Of a stretch of DNA of 64,000 nucleotides, positions 17,913 to 26,514 are shown in pieces (the first letter of the stretch is position 1; each line of letters begins with the position of its first letter). The notes under the pieces are model-generated. The model was not told where the DNA came from. It ran no database searches and saw only the letters and a program-made list of their open reading frames with translations. The stretch covers positions 124,001-188,000 of the forward strand of contig JAFUOV010000006.1 in NCBI GenBank assembly GCA_017481745.1. Reading direction: 5' to 3'. The translations under genes and the position numbers were made by a program. This DNA comes from Bacteroidaceae bacterium. GTDB lineage: Bacteria; Bacteroidota; Bacteroidia; Bacteroidales; Barnesiellaceae_A.

Positions 17913-18125
17913 AATAAACTTGTTTATTTTTTATCCCGAGGCGCAGCCTATCTTGGACGAAGTCAAAGTAGTGCAACAACAAGCCGAGCGGAGAACAAAA
18001 TAAACTTGTTTATTTTTTATCCCGAGGCGCCGCCTATCTTGGACGAAGTCAAAGTAGTGCAACAACAAGCCGAGCGGAGAACAAAATAAACTTGTTTATT
18101 TTTTATCCCGAGGCGCCGCCTATCC
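17895..18125 (-). repeat. Three tandem 86-bp units with AT-rich palindrome upstream of coaX
   Basis: Units begin at 17895, 17981 and 18067; the third is cut short near 18125. Each contains the palindrome AAAATAAAC-TT-GTTTATTTT flanked by GAGCGGAGAAC and ATCCCGAGGCG, followed by CTATCTTGGACGAAGTC. Copies are almost identical (the main difference is A/C in GCGC[A/C]GCC). The same core occurs in the other orientation at 26122-26417. Copies 2 and 3 carry TACTTTG where the coaX-proximal sequence has the -7 box TATCTTTG. Confidence 0.9.
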
Positions 18126-18702
18126 CAATTGCAATAGTCCCAATATTTCCTGTTTGAAAACATAGCGGTGAAAACGGTTGCCACTCTATACGAATTCATC
18201 TTTCAACTCATTTATTAATCCTTTTTATACTTTGTTGTGTTAAGGCTTGCTATTTACTATAAATAGTGTTGTTATTGGCTTGCAAATTGCATATTTGGTC
18301 TATTATGGTTTGTTTTACTGTCATTTTGCTTTTATATACTCTATATATGATGCATTGCGATATGTTTTGTGCTTATATTGTATCGCTATGCATCGGTTTT
18401 GCTTGCTTTTTTCTCTTGCTGTCTTTGTCTAATTGTTAAAACTAAATTTTGTTTTGTTAAAATTGTGGTGTTTTTAAGATTTTGTCCCCGATACTATTTT
18501 GTGAATTTTAAAGTTTAACCTTTGTTAACAATAAAATATCCCATTCGATTGGTTAACGATTGTTTTTCTTCCAAAATGTGCTTATTATGTTGATATTTAG
18601 TATTTTGAGTTGCTGTCGTTGCTCTTTGAAAAATTCATTTTGACACTTCTTGTCTTGTGAATGTTACTCGAAGTAATAAAAATAAGATTATTTACACACT
18701 TC
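18126..18702. other. AT-rich intergenic region without identifiable gene
   Basis: About 575 bp of strongly AT-rich sequence lies between the coaX repeats and the SusC promoter. The only ORF of note (18247-18432) encodes a hydrophobic peptide with no recognisable start region or family. I see no RNA gene or mobile element here. Confidence 0.6.
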
Positions 18703-18735
18703 TTGCTTTTTTTTGATGGTTTCTTGTTATCTTTG
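18703..18735 (+). promoter_or_regulatory. Promoter of the SusC/SusD operon
   Basis: TTG (18703-18705), a 22-bp spacer and TATCTTTG (18728-18735) fit the Bacteroidota consensus with a slightly long spacer. The start codon lies about 215 bp downstream, implying a long 5' leader. Confidence 0.6.
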
Positions 18736-18740
18736 TGGAT

Positions 18741-18952
18741 GCCTTATTGCCGTAAAAGTGTACGTTTTTACATGGTGAAAGAGTGCTACATCGGAGGATG
18801 CACCGCGGCAGCGAGGCGATAGGTGGTACAGAAATGTACCCTACAGTGTGAATAACCTTAACCAACCTAATACCCGATACTCCGGCGTTTGGGAGTATCA
18901 TTGAGAGAATTATTATTTATAATGTATAAATTGTTTAATTAAATTCAGACGT
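18741..18952 (+). other. Long structured 5' leader of the SusC/SusD operon
   Basis: The predicted leader has a locally GC-rich core in AT-rich surroundings. Visible helices are GTAAAA/TTTTAC around 18752-18771, CACCGC..GC-gata-GGTG (about 18801-18825), GGTACA-GAAA-TGTACC (18825-18840, a GAAA tetraloop) and GATACTCC/GGAGTATC (18876-18883 with 18892-18899). No T-run follows the last helix, so it is not a plain terminator. It matches no riboswitch family I recognise. Confidence 0.5.
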
Positions 18953-21931
18953 ATGAGAAAACTAACAATGTTCTTGTGTGCCCTGTTAGTAGGAGTAACG
19001 TCTGCTATGGCTCAAAAAACCATAACAGGTACTGTTATTTCTGCCGAAGACGATATGCCTATCATAGGTGCATCGGTTCTCGTTAAGGGTACTACTGTAG
19101 GAGCCATTACCGATGTTGATGGTAACTTCTCTATCAAGTTGCCCGAGGGTTCTAAAACGCTCGTTGTCTCTTACATCGGTATGGAGAAAACCGAAGCGTT
19201 TGCACGCGAAGGTATGGTAGTTAAACTATCTTCTGCGACTACACTCGATGAGGTAATCGTAGTAGGTTATGGTGTACAAAGCCGTGAAGCCAAGACCGGT
19301 GCCGTTGTTCAAGTGAGCGGTGACGAGTTGGCATCAATCCCTGCAACTTCAGTTGATAAGATGTTGCAAGGTAAAATGGCTGGTGTGCAAATTACAAGTG
19401 ATAACGGACAACCCGGTTCTGCTGCCTCTATCCGTGTGCGTGGTACTTCTTCACTCGGTGCAGGTTCTGCTCCTCTGTATGTAGTAGACGGTATTCCTGT
19501 GATGAGTGGTAACATGAGTGGTGGTGCTACTGAGAGCCAAAATGCTATTGCTCTTATCAGCCCCAGCGATATCGCATCAATCACAGTGTTGAAGGATGCT
19601 GCTGCTGCCTCTATTTACGGTTCGCGTGCTGCCAACGGTGTGATCCTTATCACAACTAAGAGCGGTAAAAACAGCGATGGTAAAGCTCGTATCACAGCTC
19701 GTGTACGTGGTGGTATCACTACTTTGTCAAACGATAACAACTATCGCGCCATGACAGGTCAAGAGCGTGTAGATTGGTATCGCGATGCAGCTTTCAACGC
19801 AGGCTATAACCCCGATGATCCCGGTAGTGAGTATTATATGCCTCTTGGTAACAAATCTTTGCAATCGTACAACTGGATGGATGCCCTTACTCGTGAAGGT
19901 ACTATGCAGGAGTATGAAGTAAATGCTCAAGGTGGTAATGCCAAGACCAACTATTATGCATCGGTTGCTTATAACAAGAGCGATGGTATTACTTATGGTT
20001 CAGATTATCAACAATTCCGTATGCGTGTAAACGTTGATAGCGAGCTCAACAAATGGTTGAAATTTGGTGCTCGTGTCAATGGTGCTTACACAAAATCTAT
20101 GGGTGAAGATACAAACCGTTCGGATAACAAAGCTTCTTATACCAACCCCTTCTTCTCGGGTATCGGTATGAATCCTTTCTATCCTATTTACAACGAAGAC
20201 GGTTCGTTTAACTTCAACTTGCCCGATGTATACAATATCAACCCCTTGTCATATGCGTTTGACAAAGACTCTTATGACATCAGCTATCAGCTCGCTGCGT
20301 CAATGTACTTGCAATGGAAGCCCATTCCCCAATTGACATTCAAGAGCAATAATAGCGTTGAAATGTGGTTTGGTTTCACTCACGTCCTCGAGCCCGAGTA
20401 CATGCTTACTACAGGTGTGAACTATTTGGGTGAAAGTGTAAACAGATATACATCTATCACAACATCTAATACTGCAGTGTATGAAGATACATTCAACGAC
20501 GACCATACATTGCGCGTATTGTTGGGTCATGAGTATAACCCCACTTCATCAACAGGTTTGATGTACTCGGTACAAGATGTTGACAACTTGTTGCCCTTCC
20601 CCGGCACAGGTGACCCCGATACTCGTGAGATTAGTGCCGGTCTTGGTGGTGACAAATTGTTGTCATTCTTTGGTAATGCCGACTATAACTACAAACAAAG
20701 ATACTATGTAAGTGCTTCTATTCGTACAGATGGTAGCTCGCTCTTCGGTCAAAACCGTCGTTGGGGTTTGTTCTGGTCGGTAGGTGCTTCTTGGAACATT
20801 GAAAAAGAGGCGTTCATGCAAGATGTTAATTGGGTGAACCAATTGAAGCTCCGTTATAGCTATGGTGTTAACGGTAATAACAACATCCCTGCATACTTGG
20901 CTTATGCTACTTACTCTTCTGGTATGTATAATGGTATATATGGTATATATCCTTCGAGTTTGTCTAACCCCGACTTGACTTGGGAGACCAACTTGGCTCA
21001 CAACGTGGGTATCGACTTCCGCTTCTGGGATCGCTTCTCGGGTACATTGGAGTACTACCACCGTACAACTGAAGATATGTTGTATGCAACTCGCATGCCT
21101 TTGACAACAGGTTTCTCTGGTATTACTGATAACGTAGGTTCTATGTTGAACCAAGGTTTTGAGGCTCAATTGAATGTTGATATCTTCAACCGTAACGATT
21201 TCCAATGGACTGTAGGTTTTAACATTTCAATGAACCGTTCTAAAGTCCTCAACTTGGGTGAAGACCCCTATATCGGTTATTCAAACTTTACTCGCGCCGT
21301 TGTTGGCGAGCAATTGATGCAATTCTACCTCTACGACTATGCAGGTGTTAACCCCAATGATGGTTCGGCACTTTGGTACAACGAAGATGGTGAAATAACA
21401 AGCGTATTCCAAGAGGCTCGTCGCGTTTACAAAGGTTCGCCCGAACCCGATGCAATCGGTGGTCTTAATACATCTTTGATGTGGAATGGTCTTGACTTCA
21501 GCCTCAACTTGGAGTATCGTCTCGGTTCTGAAATCTTGGCAGGTGACCAATTGTTCTTCATTGGTGATGGTAATGATATGACTACAAACCAATTGAGCAC
21601 TGCATTGAACTATTGGAAACATATTGGTGATACAGGCGTTATGCCTAAACCTATTGCCGGTAATGGTTCTTATTCTGCAACTACTTCAACTCGTTTCCTT
21701 GAGCGCGGTGACTATCTCCGCATCAAAGACTTGACTCTTGGTTATACTCTCCCCACAAAGTGGACAAGAAAAGCCGCTATGAGCAATGTTCGCGTTTATG
21801 TGAGTGGTTACAACCTCTTCTCATTCCACGATGTTAACGCCTTCGACCCCGAACGTGGTATTACCGGTGACGGCGTTATGCTATATCCTACAACAAAATC
21901 GTTCATTGTAGGTCTTGATATTTCATTCTAA
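18953..21931 (+). CDS. SusC/RagA-family TonB-dependent outer-membrane transporter
   Basis: This 992-residue protein has a signal peptide (about 1-20) and a carboxypeptidase-D regulatory-like domain (about 22-97, ITGTVISAEDDMPIIGASV). A TonB-box-like segment (TLDEVIVVGYG) leads into the plug (about 110-230, PLYVVDGIPV and AAASIYGSRAANGVILITTK) and a C-terminal beta-barrel. With the SusD-like protein encoded 2 bp downstream it forms the lidded uptake complex for large oligomers. The neighbours are two secreted C10 proteases rather than glycoside hydrolases, so a peptide substrate (as for RagAB) is as likely as a glycan. Confidence 0.95.
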   Translation: MRKLTMFLCALLVGVTSAMAQKTITGTVISAEDDMPIIGASVLVKGTTVGAITDVDGNFSIKLPEGSKTLVVSYIGMEKTEAFAREGMVVKLSSATTLDEVIVVGYGVQSREAKTGAVVQVSGDELASIPATSVDKMLQGKMAGVQITSDNGQPGSAASIRVRGTSSLGAGSAPLYVVDGIPVMSGNMSGGATESQNAIALISPSDIASITVLKDAAAASIYGSRAANGVILITTKSGKNSDGKARITARVRGGITTLSNDNNYRAMTGQERVDWYRDAAFNAGYNPDDPGSEYYMPLGNKSLQSYNWMDALTREGTMQEYEVNAQGGNAKTNYYASVAYNKSDGITYGSDYQQFRMRVNVDSELNKWLKFGARVNGAYTKSMGEDTNRSDNKASYTNPFFSGIGMNPFYPIYNEDGSFNFNLPDVYNINPLSYAFDKDSYDISYQLAASMYLQWKPIPQLTFKSNNSVEMWFGFTHVLEPEYMLTTGVNYLGESVNRYTSITTSNTAVYEDTFNDDHTLRVLLGHEYNPTSSTGLMYSVQDVDNLLPFPGTGDPDTREISAGLGGDKLLSFFGNADYNYKQRYYVSASIRTDGSSLFGQNRRWGLFWSVGASWNIEKEAFMQDVNWVNQLKLRYSYGVNGNNNIPAYLAYATYSSGMYNGIYGIYPSSLSNPDLTWETNLAHNVGIDFRFWDRFSGTLEYYHRTTEDMLYATRMPLTTGFSGITDNVGSMLNQGFEAQLNVDIFNRNDFQWTVGFNISMNRSKVLNLGEDPYIGYSNFTRAVVGEQLMQFYLYDYAGVNPNDGSALWYNEDGEITSVFQEARRVYKGSPEPDAIGGLNTSLMWNGLDFSLNLEYRLGSEILAGDQLFFIGDGNDMTTNQLSTALNYWKHIGDTGVMPKPIAGNGSYSATTSTRFLERGDYLRIKDLTLGYTLPTKWTRKAAMSNVRVYVSGYNLFSFHDVNAFDPERGITGDGVMLYPTTKSFIVGLDISF

Positions 21932-21933
21932 TA

Positions 21934-23415
21934 ATGCGTAAAAGAATAAGAAAGATGAAAAAGATATTTCTATTTTTAATTGCAGCTGTAGCATTGGTGG
22001 CGTGTGATCTTGAAACTCCTCCCCCCACAGAACTTGATACCGATAAGGCTCTGTCTACTTATAGTGGTGTTGATCAAGCTACAGCTATTACTTATGCCGC
22101 ATTCCGTTCTTCCGGCTGGTATGGTCTCAATACGTCGCTTATCCCCGATGTAATGTGTGGCAATTGTGTTGCCGGTGATCTTCGTAATACTCAAGCTAAG
22201 ACTAGTTTCCAATCTTGGTTGTTTACTTCAACCGGTGGTTTCTCGGTTTATAGCAATACTTATGGTAATCTTATCCGTTGTAACAATACTATTTTTGCTC
22301 TCAAAAATAATGCTGAGGTATATTTGAGCGAAAAAGGTGTTACACAACAAGACCTTGACAACCTCATGGCAGAGTGCTTGTTTGTACGCGCTTATTGCTA
22401 CTTCGACCTCGTGCGTTGGTATGCTCAGCCCTATGCTGTTGCCAAAGCTGCCACTCCTGGTGATGTGAAGTCTTTGGGTATGCCTATCGTAAGTGAGAAT
22501 CCCGATGAAAGCGCCGTAGCCAGACCTGCTCGTGACTTGGCGGTAGATAATTACAAAAACATTATTTCCGACCTCACTACAGCTCTCAAACTTATGGAGC
22601 CCGGTTACACTCGTGCTAATGCCCTCGATCAAAAAGCTTGTGCTTCTGTAGGAGCTATCGAGGCTCTCTTGGCTCGTGTTTACCTTTATGTTGGTGATTA
22701 TGTAAATGCCGAGAAACACGCTACAAACGTAATCAATAGTGGTAAATATCGCATTGCCAACGCCAATGAGTATAAAACTCTTTGGGGTGAAGCTACTTGG
22801 ACTACAACTCCCGAGATTATCTTCTCGGCTTATGTAGATCAACAAGACGGTGGCGGTATCAACGGTGGTCCCGGTTCTTTGACTGAGCCTGTTGAGGGCT
22901 ATGGAGATGTTCGTGTTTCTAAAGACTTGCTCTCGATCCTCGATGATAACGACGTGCGTAAAACAATGTTGCGCGTATCTGACAAGGTAGAAGAGGCTGG
23001 TTTCTTCTGGCCCAACAAATATCAAGGTAAACCCGGTGTGAATCCTATGTATTCAAGCCTCCCCTTGATTCGTATTTCTGAAATGTATCTTGTTCGTGCC
23101 GAGGCTCGTTACAATAGTGGTAACCCCAATGGTGCATTGGATGATTTGAATGTAATTACTTCTAATCGTAATGCTGAGCCCATTGTTGTAGCTACTCCCG
23201 ATGCTATCTTTAACGAGCGTCGCAAAGAATTGGCTTTCGAAGGTCATATCTATCACGATTACAAACGTTTGCAAAAAGATCTCGTTCGTAATGATATGGG
23301 TATCATGAGTGAAAATAAAGATATCCCTGCTTCAAGCTATCTTTGGTGTATGCCTATCGCCGAAAGCGAATTTGATGTGAACCCCAACTTGGTTCAAAAC
23401 CCCGGTTGGAATTAG
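21934..23415 (+). CDS. SusD/RagB-family substrate-binding lipoprotein
   Basis: This 493-residue lipoprotein has a signal peptide ending VALVACD. A second ATG at 21955 (MKKIFLF) gives a more typical signal peptide and may be the true start. It shows SusD features: N-terminal CDLETPPPTELD, the central helix pairs with ALLARVYLYVGDYVNAEKHA, and the C-terminal LIRISEMYLVRAEARY and ERRKELAFEGHIYHDYKR segments. It forms the surface lid on the SusC-like barrel encoded immediately upstream. Confidence 0.95.
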   Translation: MRKRIRKMKKIFLFLIAAVALVACDLETPPPTELDTDKALSTYSGVDQATAITYAAFRSSGWYGLNTSLIPDVMCGNCVAGDLRNTQAKTSFQSWLFTSTGGFSVYSNTYGNLIRCNNTIFALKNNAEVYLSEKGVTQQDLDNLMAECLFVRAYCYFDLVRWYAQPYAVAKAATPGDVKSLGMPIVSENPDESAVARPARDLAVDNYKNIISDLTTALKLMEPGYTRANALDQKACASVGAIEALLARVYLYVGDYVNAEKHATNVINSGKYRIANANEYKTLWGEATWTTTPEIIFSAYVDQQDGGGINGGPGSLTEPVEGYGDVRVSKDLLSILDDNDVRKTMLRVSDKVEEAGFFWPNKYQGKPGVNPMYSSLPLIRISEMYLVRAEARYNSGNPNGALDDLNVITSNRNAEPIVVATPDAIFNERRKELAFEGHIYHDYKRLQKDLVRNDMGIMSENKDIPASSYLWCMPIAESEFDVNPNLVQNPGWN

Positions 23416-23440
23416 TGCTAATTTTTAAAATTTAGTAACG

Positions 23441-24415
23441 ATGAAAATTAAAAGTTTAATATATCCTGCGCTTGCGTCGACTTTGCTTTTTGCTTCGTGC
23501 GACCTTAACAAGCAGCCTGTCTTTGATGACGATACGCAAGCATTTATTGCTTTTGACAAATCTTCGGTTGAGCTATCTGAAGCCGCAGGTAATGTTGAAG
23601 CTACTCTTCAATGCGTGTCTGTTGCCGGTATCAATGCAGAAGTTACATTGACTGCCGATGTGGCAGAGTATGCTGATAGTTTGCAAGCCAAGGAGGGAAC
23701 TCACTTCAATCTTGTTGAAGTTGTACGATACAACATCGACGATAATCGTGAGAGTGCAACCTTCAATAAGCCTATCAACTGCGATACCATTAAATTTGTG
23801 GCAGGTGAGGCTTTAGTACTCAAGTTTGATCAAAACCACCGTTTCGCTTCGGTGCACTACGCTATTGTAGACAATGATGAAGAGGATGGTGACAAGATGT
23901 TCGACCTCTTGCTCTCAGATGTTAAGAATTGTAATTTGGGCGCAAACAAGCGTCTGAAAGTTGCAGTTAAAGACGATGAGAACCCCATCGCCGCTTTGGT
24001 GGGAACTTACTCGGCAACAGCTAAGTCGGCCTTTGCAAATCAACCCGATGAAAACTGGACAGTTGAAATTACTCTTGATGAGACTGATCCTGAGAAGATT
24101 TGGATTAAACCGCTTATAGATTTTTCAGGTCTTGGTTCGAGAATTGCTGCTGTTTATGGTATAGTTGACGTTGACCTTGGTATTATCTCTATTCCTTACG
24201 ACCAACAATTGTATGAGGTAGATGGACAATATGACTTCCGCCTGGGTAATCTTCAAGCATTAACTTCGGGTGTTCTTGTTGCCAATTTTGAAGCTTCAAA
24301 GACATCGGTAGTGATAACCTTTACAGAAGGTTATGGTGTGGGTAATGTTTATAATGGTGCCAGCGAATGGTTCTATAATGCTATTCAAGCACCCACTTTT
24401 ACCAAGCAGCTCTAA
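23441..24415 (+). CDS. SusE-position surface lipoprotein with Calx-beta-like domain
   Basis: This 324-residue lipoprotein (signal ending LLFASC) begins 25 bp after the SusD-like gene. Residues about 35-165 look like a Calx-beta domain: strands end in YAIVDNDEEDGDKMF and RLKVAVKDDENP. The remaining ~155 residues form a beta-rich C-terminal domain typical of lipoproteins in SusC/D operons. It is probably a surface substrate-binding protein of the uptake complex. The ligand is unknown. Confidence 0.7.
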   Translation: MKIKSLIYPALASTLLFASCDLNKQPVFDDDTQAFIAFDKSSVELSEAAGNVEATLQCVSVAGINAEVTLTADVAEYADSLQAKEGTHFNLVEVVRYNIDDNRESATFNKPINCDTIKFVAGEALVLKFDQNHRFASVHYAIVDNDEEDGDKMFDLLLSDVKNCNLGANKRLKVAVKDDENPIAALVGTYSATAKSAFANQPDENWTVEITLDETDPEKIWIKPLIDFSGLGSRIAAVYGIVDVDLGIISIPYDQQLYEVDGQYDFRLGNLQALTSGVLVANFEASKTSVVITFTEGYGVGNVYNGASEWFYNAIQAPTFTKQL

Positions 24416-24444
24416 TTTATTAATCAAAAAATGCTAATATTAAG

Positions 24445-25950
24445 ATGAAAAAATTAGTATATATCCTAACAATCGTAACCGGTCTTATCATGACCGGTTG
24501 CGCAAAGTTTGAGCATGAAGAGCCGCTGTCGCCCAATACTTGGGGACCTCTGTCGGAAATGACAATTGTTGCCGATAGTGCTTGCCTTGATGAAACTCAA
24601 ACAAGTATTGTAAAAGAGGAACTTCTCCTTCATGTTACGTTAATCAACGCCAATTACTTTGCTTGCATAGTAACTGATGAGCCTCAGCCCGATATGGACT
24701 ATACAGCTCTTTTGATTGCCGACGACTACCGCATGGAGTTGGATGCCGATACAGCTCGATTTACAATCACCGAGACTGGTATTGAGGCTGGCAAAACATA
24801 CTATTTGTATGCCGTTTCTACCAATGCTGCAGGTGTGCAAACTACATTGGCTAAGGCATTTGGTGCAATCGACGTAGATGCTCCTCAACCTCTTACCGAC
24901 TTCCATCTTGCTGCTACTCAAGGTGGTAGACGTGCTACAATTGCATTCAATGAGAACATCCTTCGTGATGAAACCATGGGTGCCATCACATTTAAAGTTT
25001 ACAACTTGGATACTAATGAACTATTGGTTGAAGGTGATATTACCGATGCTGTTGCTGCAGGTAGCAATCTCGCAGTTACATTGCCCACTACAGTAGAGTT
25101 TGATGAGGTGTCTAACTATCTTGTACTCCTCTCGTTTGCTGAAGGTGCTGTAACCGACTTGTCAGGTAATAAGATGAAAGCTATTGAGGCTGTCTACAAT
25201 GCAGAAGAAATGAACGTTGAAAACGGTTATTACTGGTTGGTTTCACCCGCAGGTAATAATGATGAACCTACCGAATTCTTTGCTGATGGTGATTATGTAT
25301 TCAATGGCGTCTTTACTTACGACGGTAAAGATTATTATGAGGGTGATATTCCCTTCTCTATGTCATTTGTAAGTGATGGCTATGATATGGGCAATATATT
25401 CGAGAATGCACCTTTCACCGGAACTCGCTGGGAACTCAAGGGTGTCGCCAAAGCAATGTTCGAAGGTGATGAGTATCCTTTCCCCGGTTTCTCATATGAA
25501 TATGTAAGTTCACAAGACGGTTTAACTTACAAGTATATTACAATTATTGATCCTGAAAACGGCTGGATACCTTGTGTGGGTAATGTACCAATGCAAGATG
25601 GTTCAGTATTCAAGGCATATTTGGCTGCTGTTACAGAAGAAGGAGAGATGTATCCATATTGGGATTTCGTTTTGGCGGATGCCGATCTTAATGTAGAGGC
25701 TCCTGTTGAAGATTTGTTAGGTCATTTCTCGTTGGAGGCAACTCCTTGTATACTTATAGATCAAAACGAGGGAACTGGTCAAGATCCTAAATGGGGTATA
25801 ATTGTTATGTTTGATTCGGTTACATTGTCGCGTGGCGGCGCAGTAGAAGCTGCTTCGTACAAAGTATATAAAGAACCGCTTACATTGGAAAATGTAAAAA
25901 TGAACCTCGGAAAACTCAGCCTTGAAAAAGATTTTTTATTTAACAAATAA
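24445..25950 (+). CDS. SusF-position surface lipoprotein with Ig/FN3-like domains
   Basis: This 501-residue lipoprotein (signal ending LIMTGC) is the last gene of the SusC/D operon. An N-terminal beta domain (about 40-150, with TYYLYAVSTNAAG as in FN3 folds) is followed by a bacterial Ig-like domain (about 155-250, ATIAFNENI and VTDLSGNKM). A C-terminal ~240-residue beta-rich region is not recognised. It is probably a surface binding protein accessory to the transporter. A strong terminator follows. Confidence 0.68.
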   Translation: MKKLVYILTIVTGLIMTGCAKFEHEEPLSPNTWGPLSEMTIVADSACLDETQTSIVKEELLLHVTLINANYFACIVTDEPQPDMDYTALLIADDYRMELDADTARFTITETGIEAGKTYYLYAVSTNAAGVQTTLAKAFGAIDVDAPQPLTDFHLAATQGGRRATIAFNENILRDETMGAITFKVYNLDTNELLVEGDITDAVAAGSNLAVTLPTTVEFDEVSNYLVLLSFAEGAVTDLSGNKMKAIEAVYNAEEMNVENGYYWLVSPAGNNDEPTEFFADGDYVFNGVFTYDGKDYYEGDIPFSMSFVSDGYDMGNIFENAPFTGTRWELKGVAKAMFEGDEYPFPGFSYEYVSSQDGLTYKYITIIDPENGWIPCVGNVPMQDGSVFKAYLAAVTEEGEMYPYWDFVLADADLNVEAPVEDLLGHFSLEATPCILIDQNEGTGQDPKWGIIVMFDSVTLSRGGAVEAASYKVYKEPLTLENVKMNLGKLSLEKDFLFNK

Positions 25951-25972
25951 AATTCTCACACTCTGAATTTCT

Positions 25973-26005
25973 GTGCGGCAGCCTTGGGGGCTGCCGCACT
26001 TGTTA
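25973..26005 (+). terminator. Terminator of the SusC/SusD operon
   Basis: A perfect 11-bp GC-rich stem (GTGCGGCAGCC and complement) with a 5-nt loop is followed by a short T-rich stretch. Confidence 0.8.
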
Positions 26006-26036
26006 TATGTATGGGTAAAACGGATGAATAATCAGG

Positions 26037-26108
26037 CGTAGAGATGCAATGCTTGCATCTTGTTTCTGCAGCGAATAAAATCAGATCCACGACCATCGTG
26101 GCTCTACG
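26037..26108. repeat. REP-like 72-bp element: two hairpins inside a 7-bp outer inverted repeat
   Basis: Outer arms CGTAGAG (26037-26043) and CTCTACG (26102-26108) enclose GATGCAA-TGC-TTGCATC (26043-26059) and CCACGA-CCA-TCGTGG (26087-26101). The nested symmetry suggests a non-autonomous palindromic repeat. No transposase is nearby. Confidence 0.65.
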
Positions 26109-26121
26109 GGTATATACAAAA

Positions 26122-26486
26122 CGCTCGGGATAAAAAATAAATCAATTTATTTTGTTCTCCTCTCGCTTATCTTTGGCTTACGCCTAAGTTGCTCACGCTC
26201 GGCATAGCCTGTGCAAGCACAGCTCTGCTGCTCTCTTATTCGCAACAGTGGCTTACGCCCAAGATAGGATGCGGCTCGGAAAAGAAAATAAGTAAACTTC
26301 TTATCTTTTCTCTCACCTTTCACTACTTTGGCTTACGCCCAAGATAGCTACGCTCGGGATAAAAAATAAATCAATTTATTTTGTTCTCCTCTCGCTTATC
26401 TTTGGCTTACGCCCAAGATAGGATGCGGTTCGGAAAAGAAAATAAGTAAACTTCTTTTCTTTTCTCTCACCTTTCACTATCTTTGC
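26122..26486 (+). repeat. Array of palindromic promoter-bearing repeats before the first C10 protease
   Basis: Unit A occurs at 26122-26188 and 26351-26417: GCTCGGGATAAAAAATAAAT, the palindrome partner ATTTATTTTG, then TTCTCCTCTCGCT and TATCTTTG. Unit B occurs at 26261-26340 and 26415-26486: AAGATAGGATGCGG(C/T)TCGG, an AT-rich imperfect palindrome, then CTCACCTTTCACTA. Unit A is the reverse-complement family of the repeats beside coaX, with a changed palindrome centre. The last B copy supplies the promoter of the protease gene. Confidence 0.85.
26457..26486 (+). promoter_or_regulatory. Promoter of the first C10 protease gene, inside the last repeat unit
   Basis: TATCTTTG (26479-26486) is a perfect -7 element, 28 bp before the ATG. 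At exactly 19 bp upstream stands TTC (26457-26459), one base off the -33 TTG. The earlier B copy has TACTTTG at the equivalent -7 position. Confidence 0.6.
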
Positions 26487-26514
26487 AAGCGAAACCAATT
26501 TTTAATACCTAATA

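Noticed and set aside
17895..18125. Possible CRISPR array
   Set aside because: The whole 86-bp unit is repeated without unique spacers and no cas genes are near.
18247..18432. 61-residue hydrophobic ORF
   Set aside because: It lies in very AT-rich intergenic sequence, with no start context, no family resemblance and no terminator.
25973..26514. Insertion sequence in the SusF-protease gap
   Set aside because: The region holds hairpins and repeats but no transposase ORF or target-site duplication I can see.
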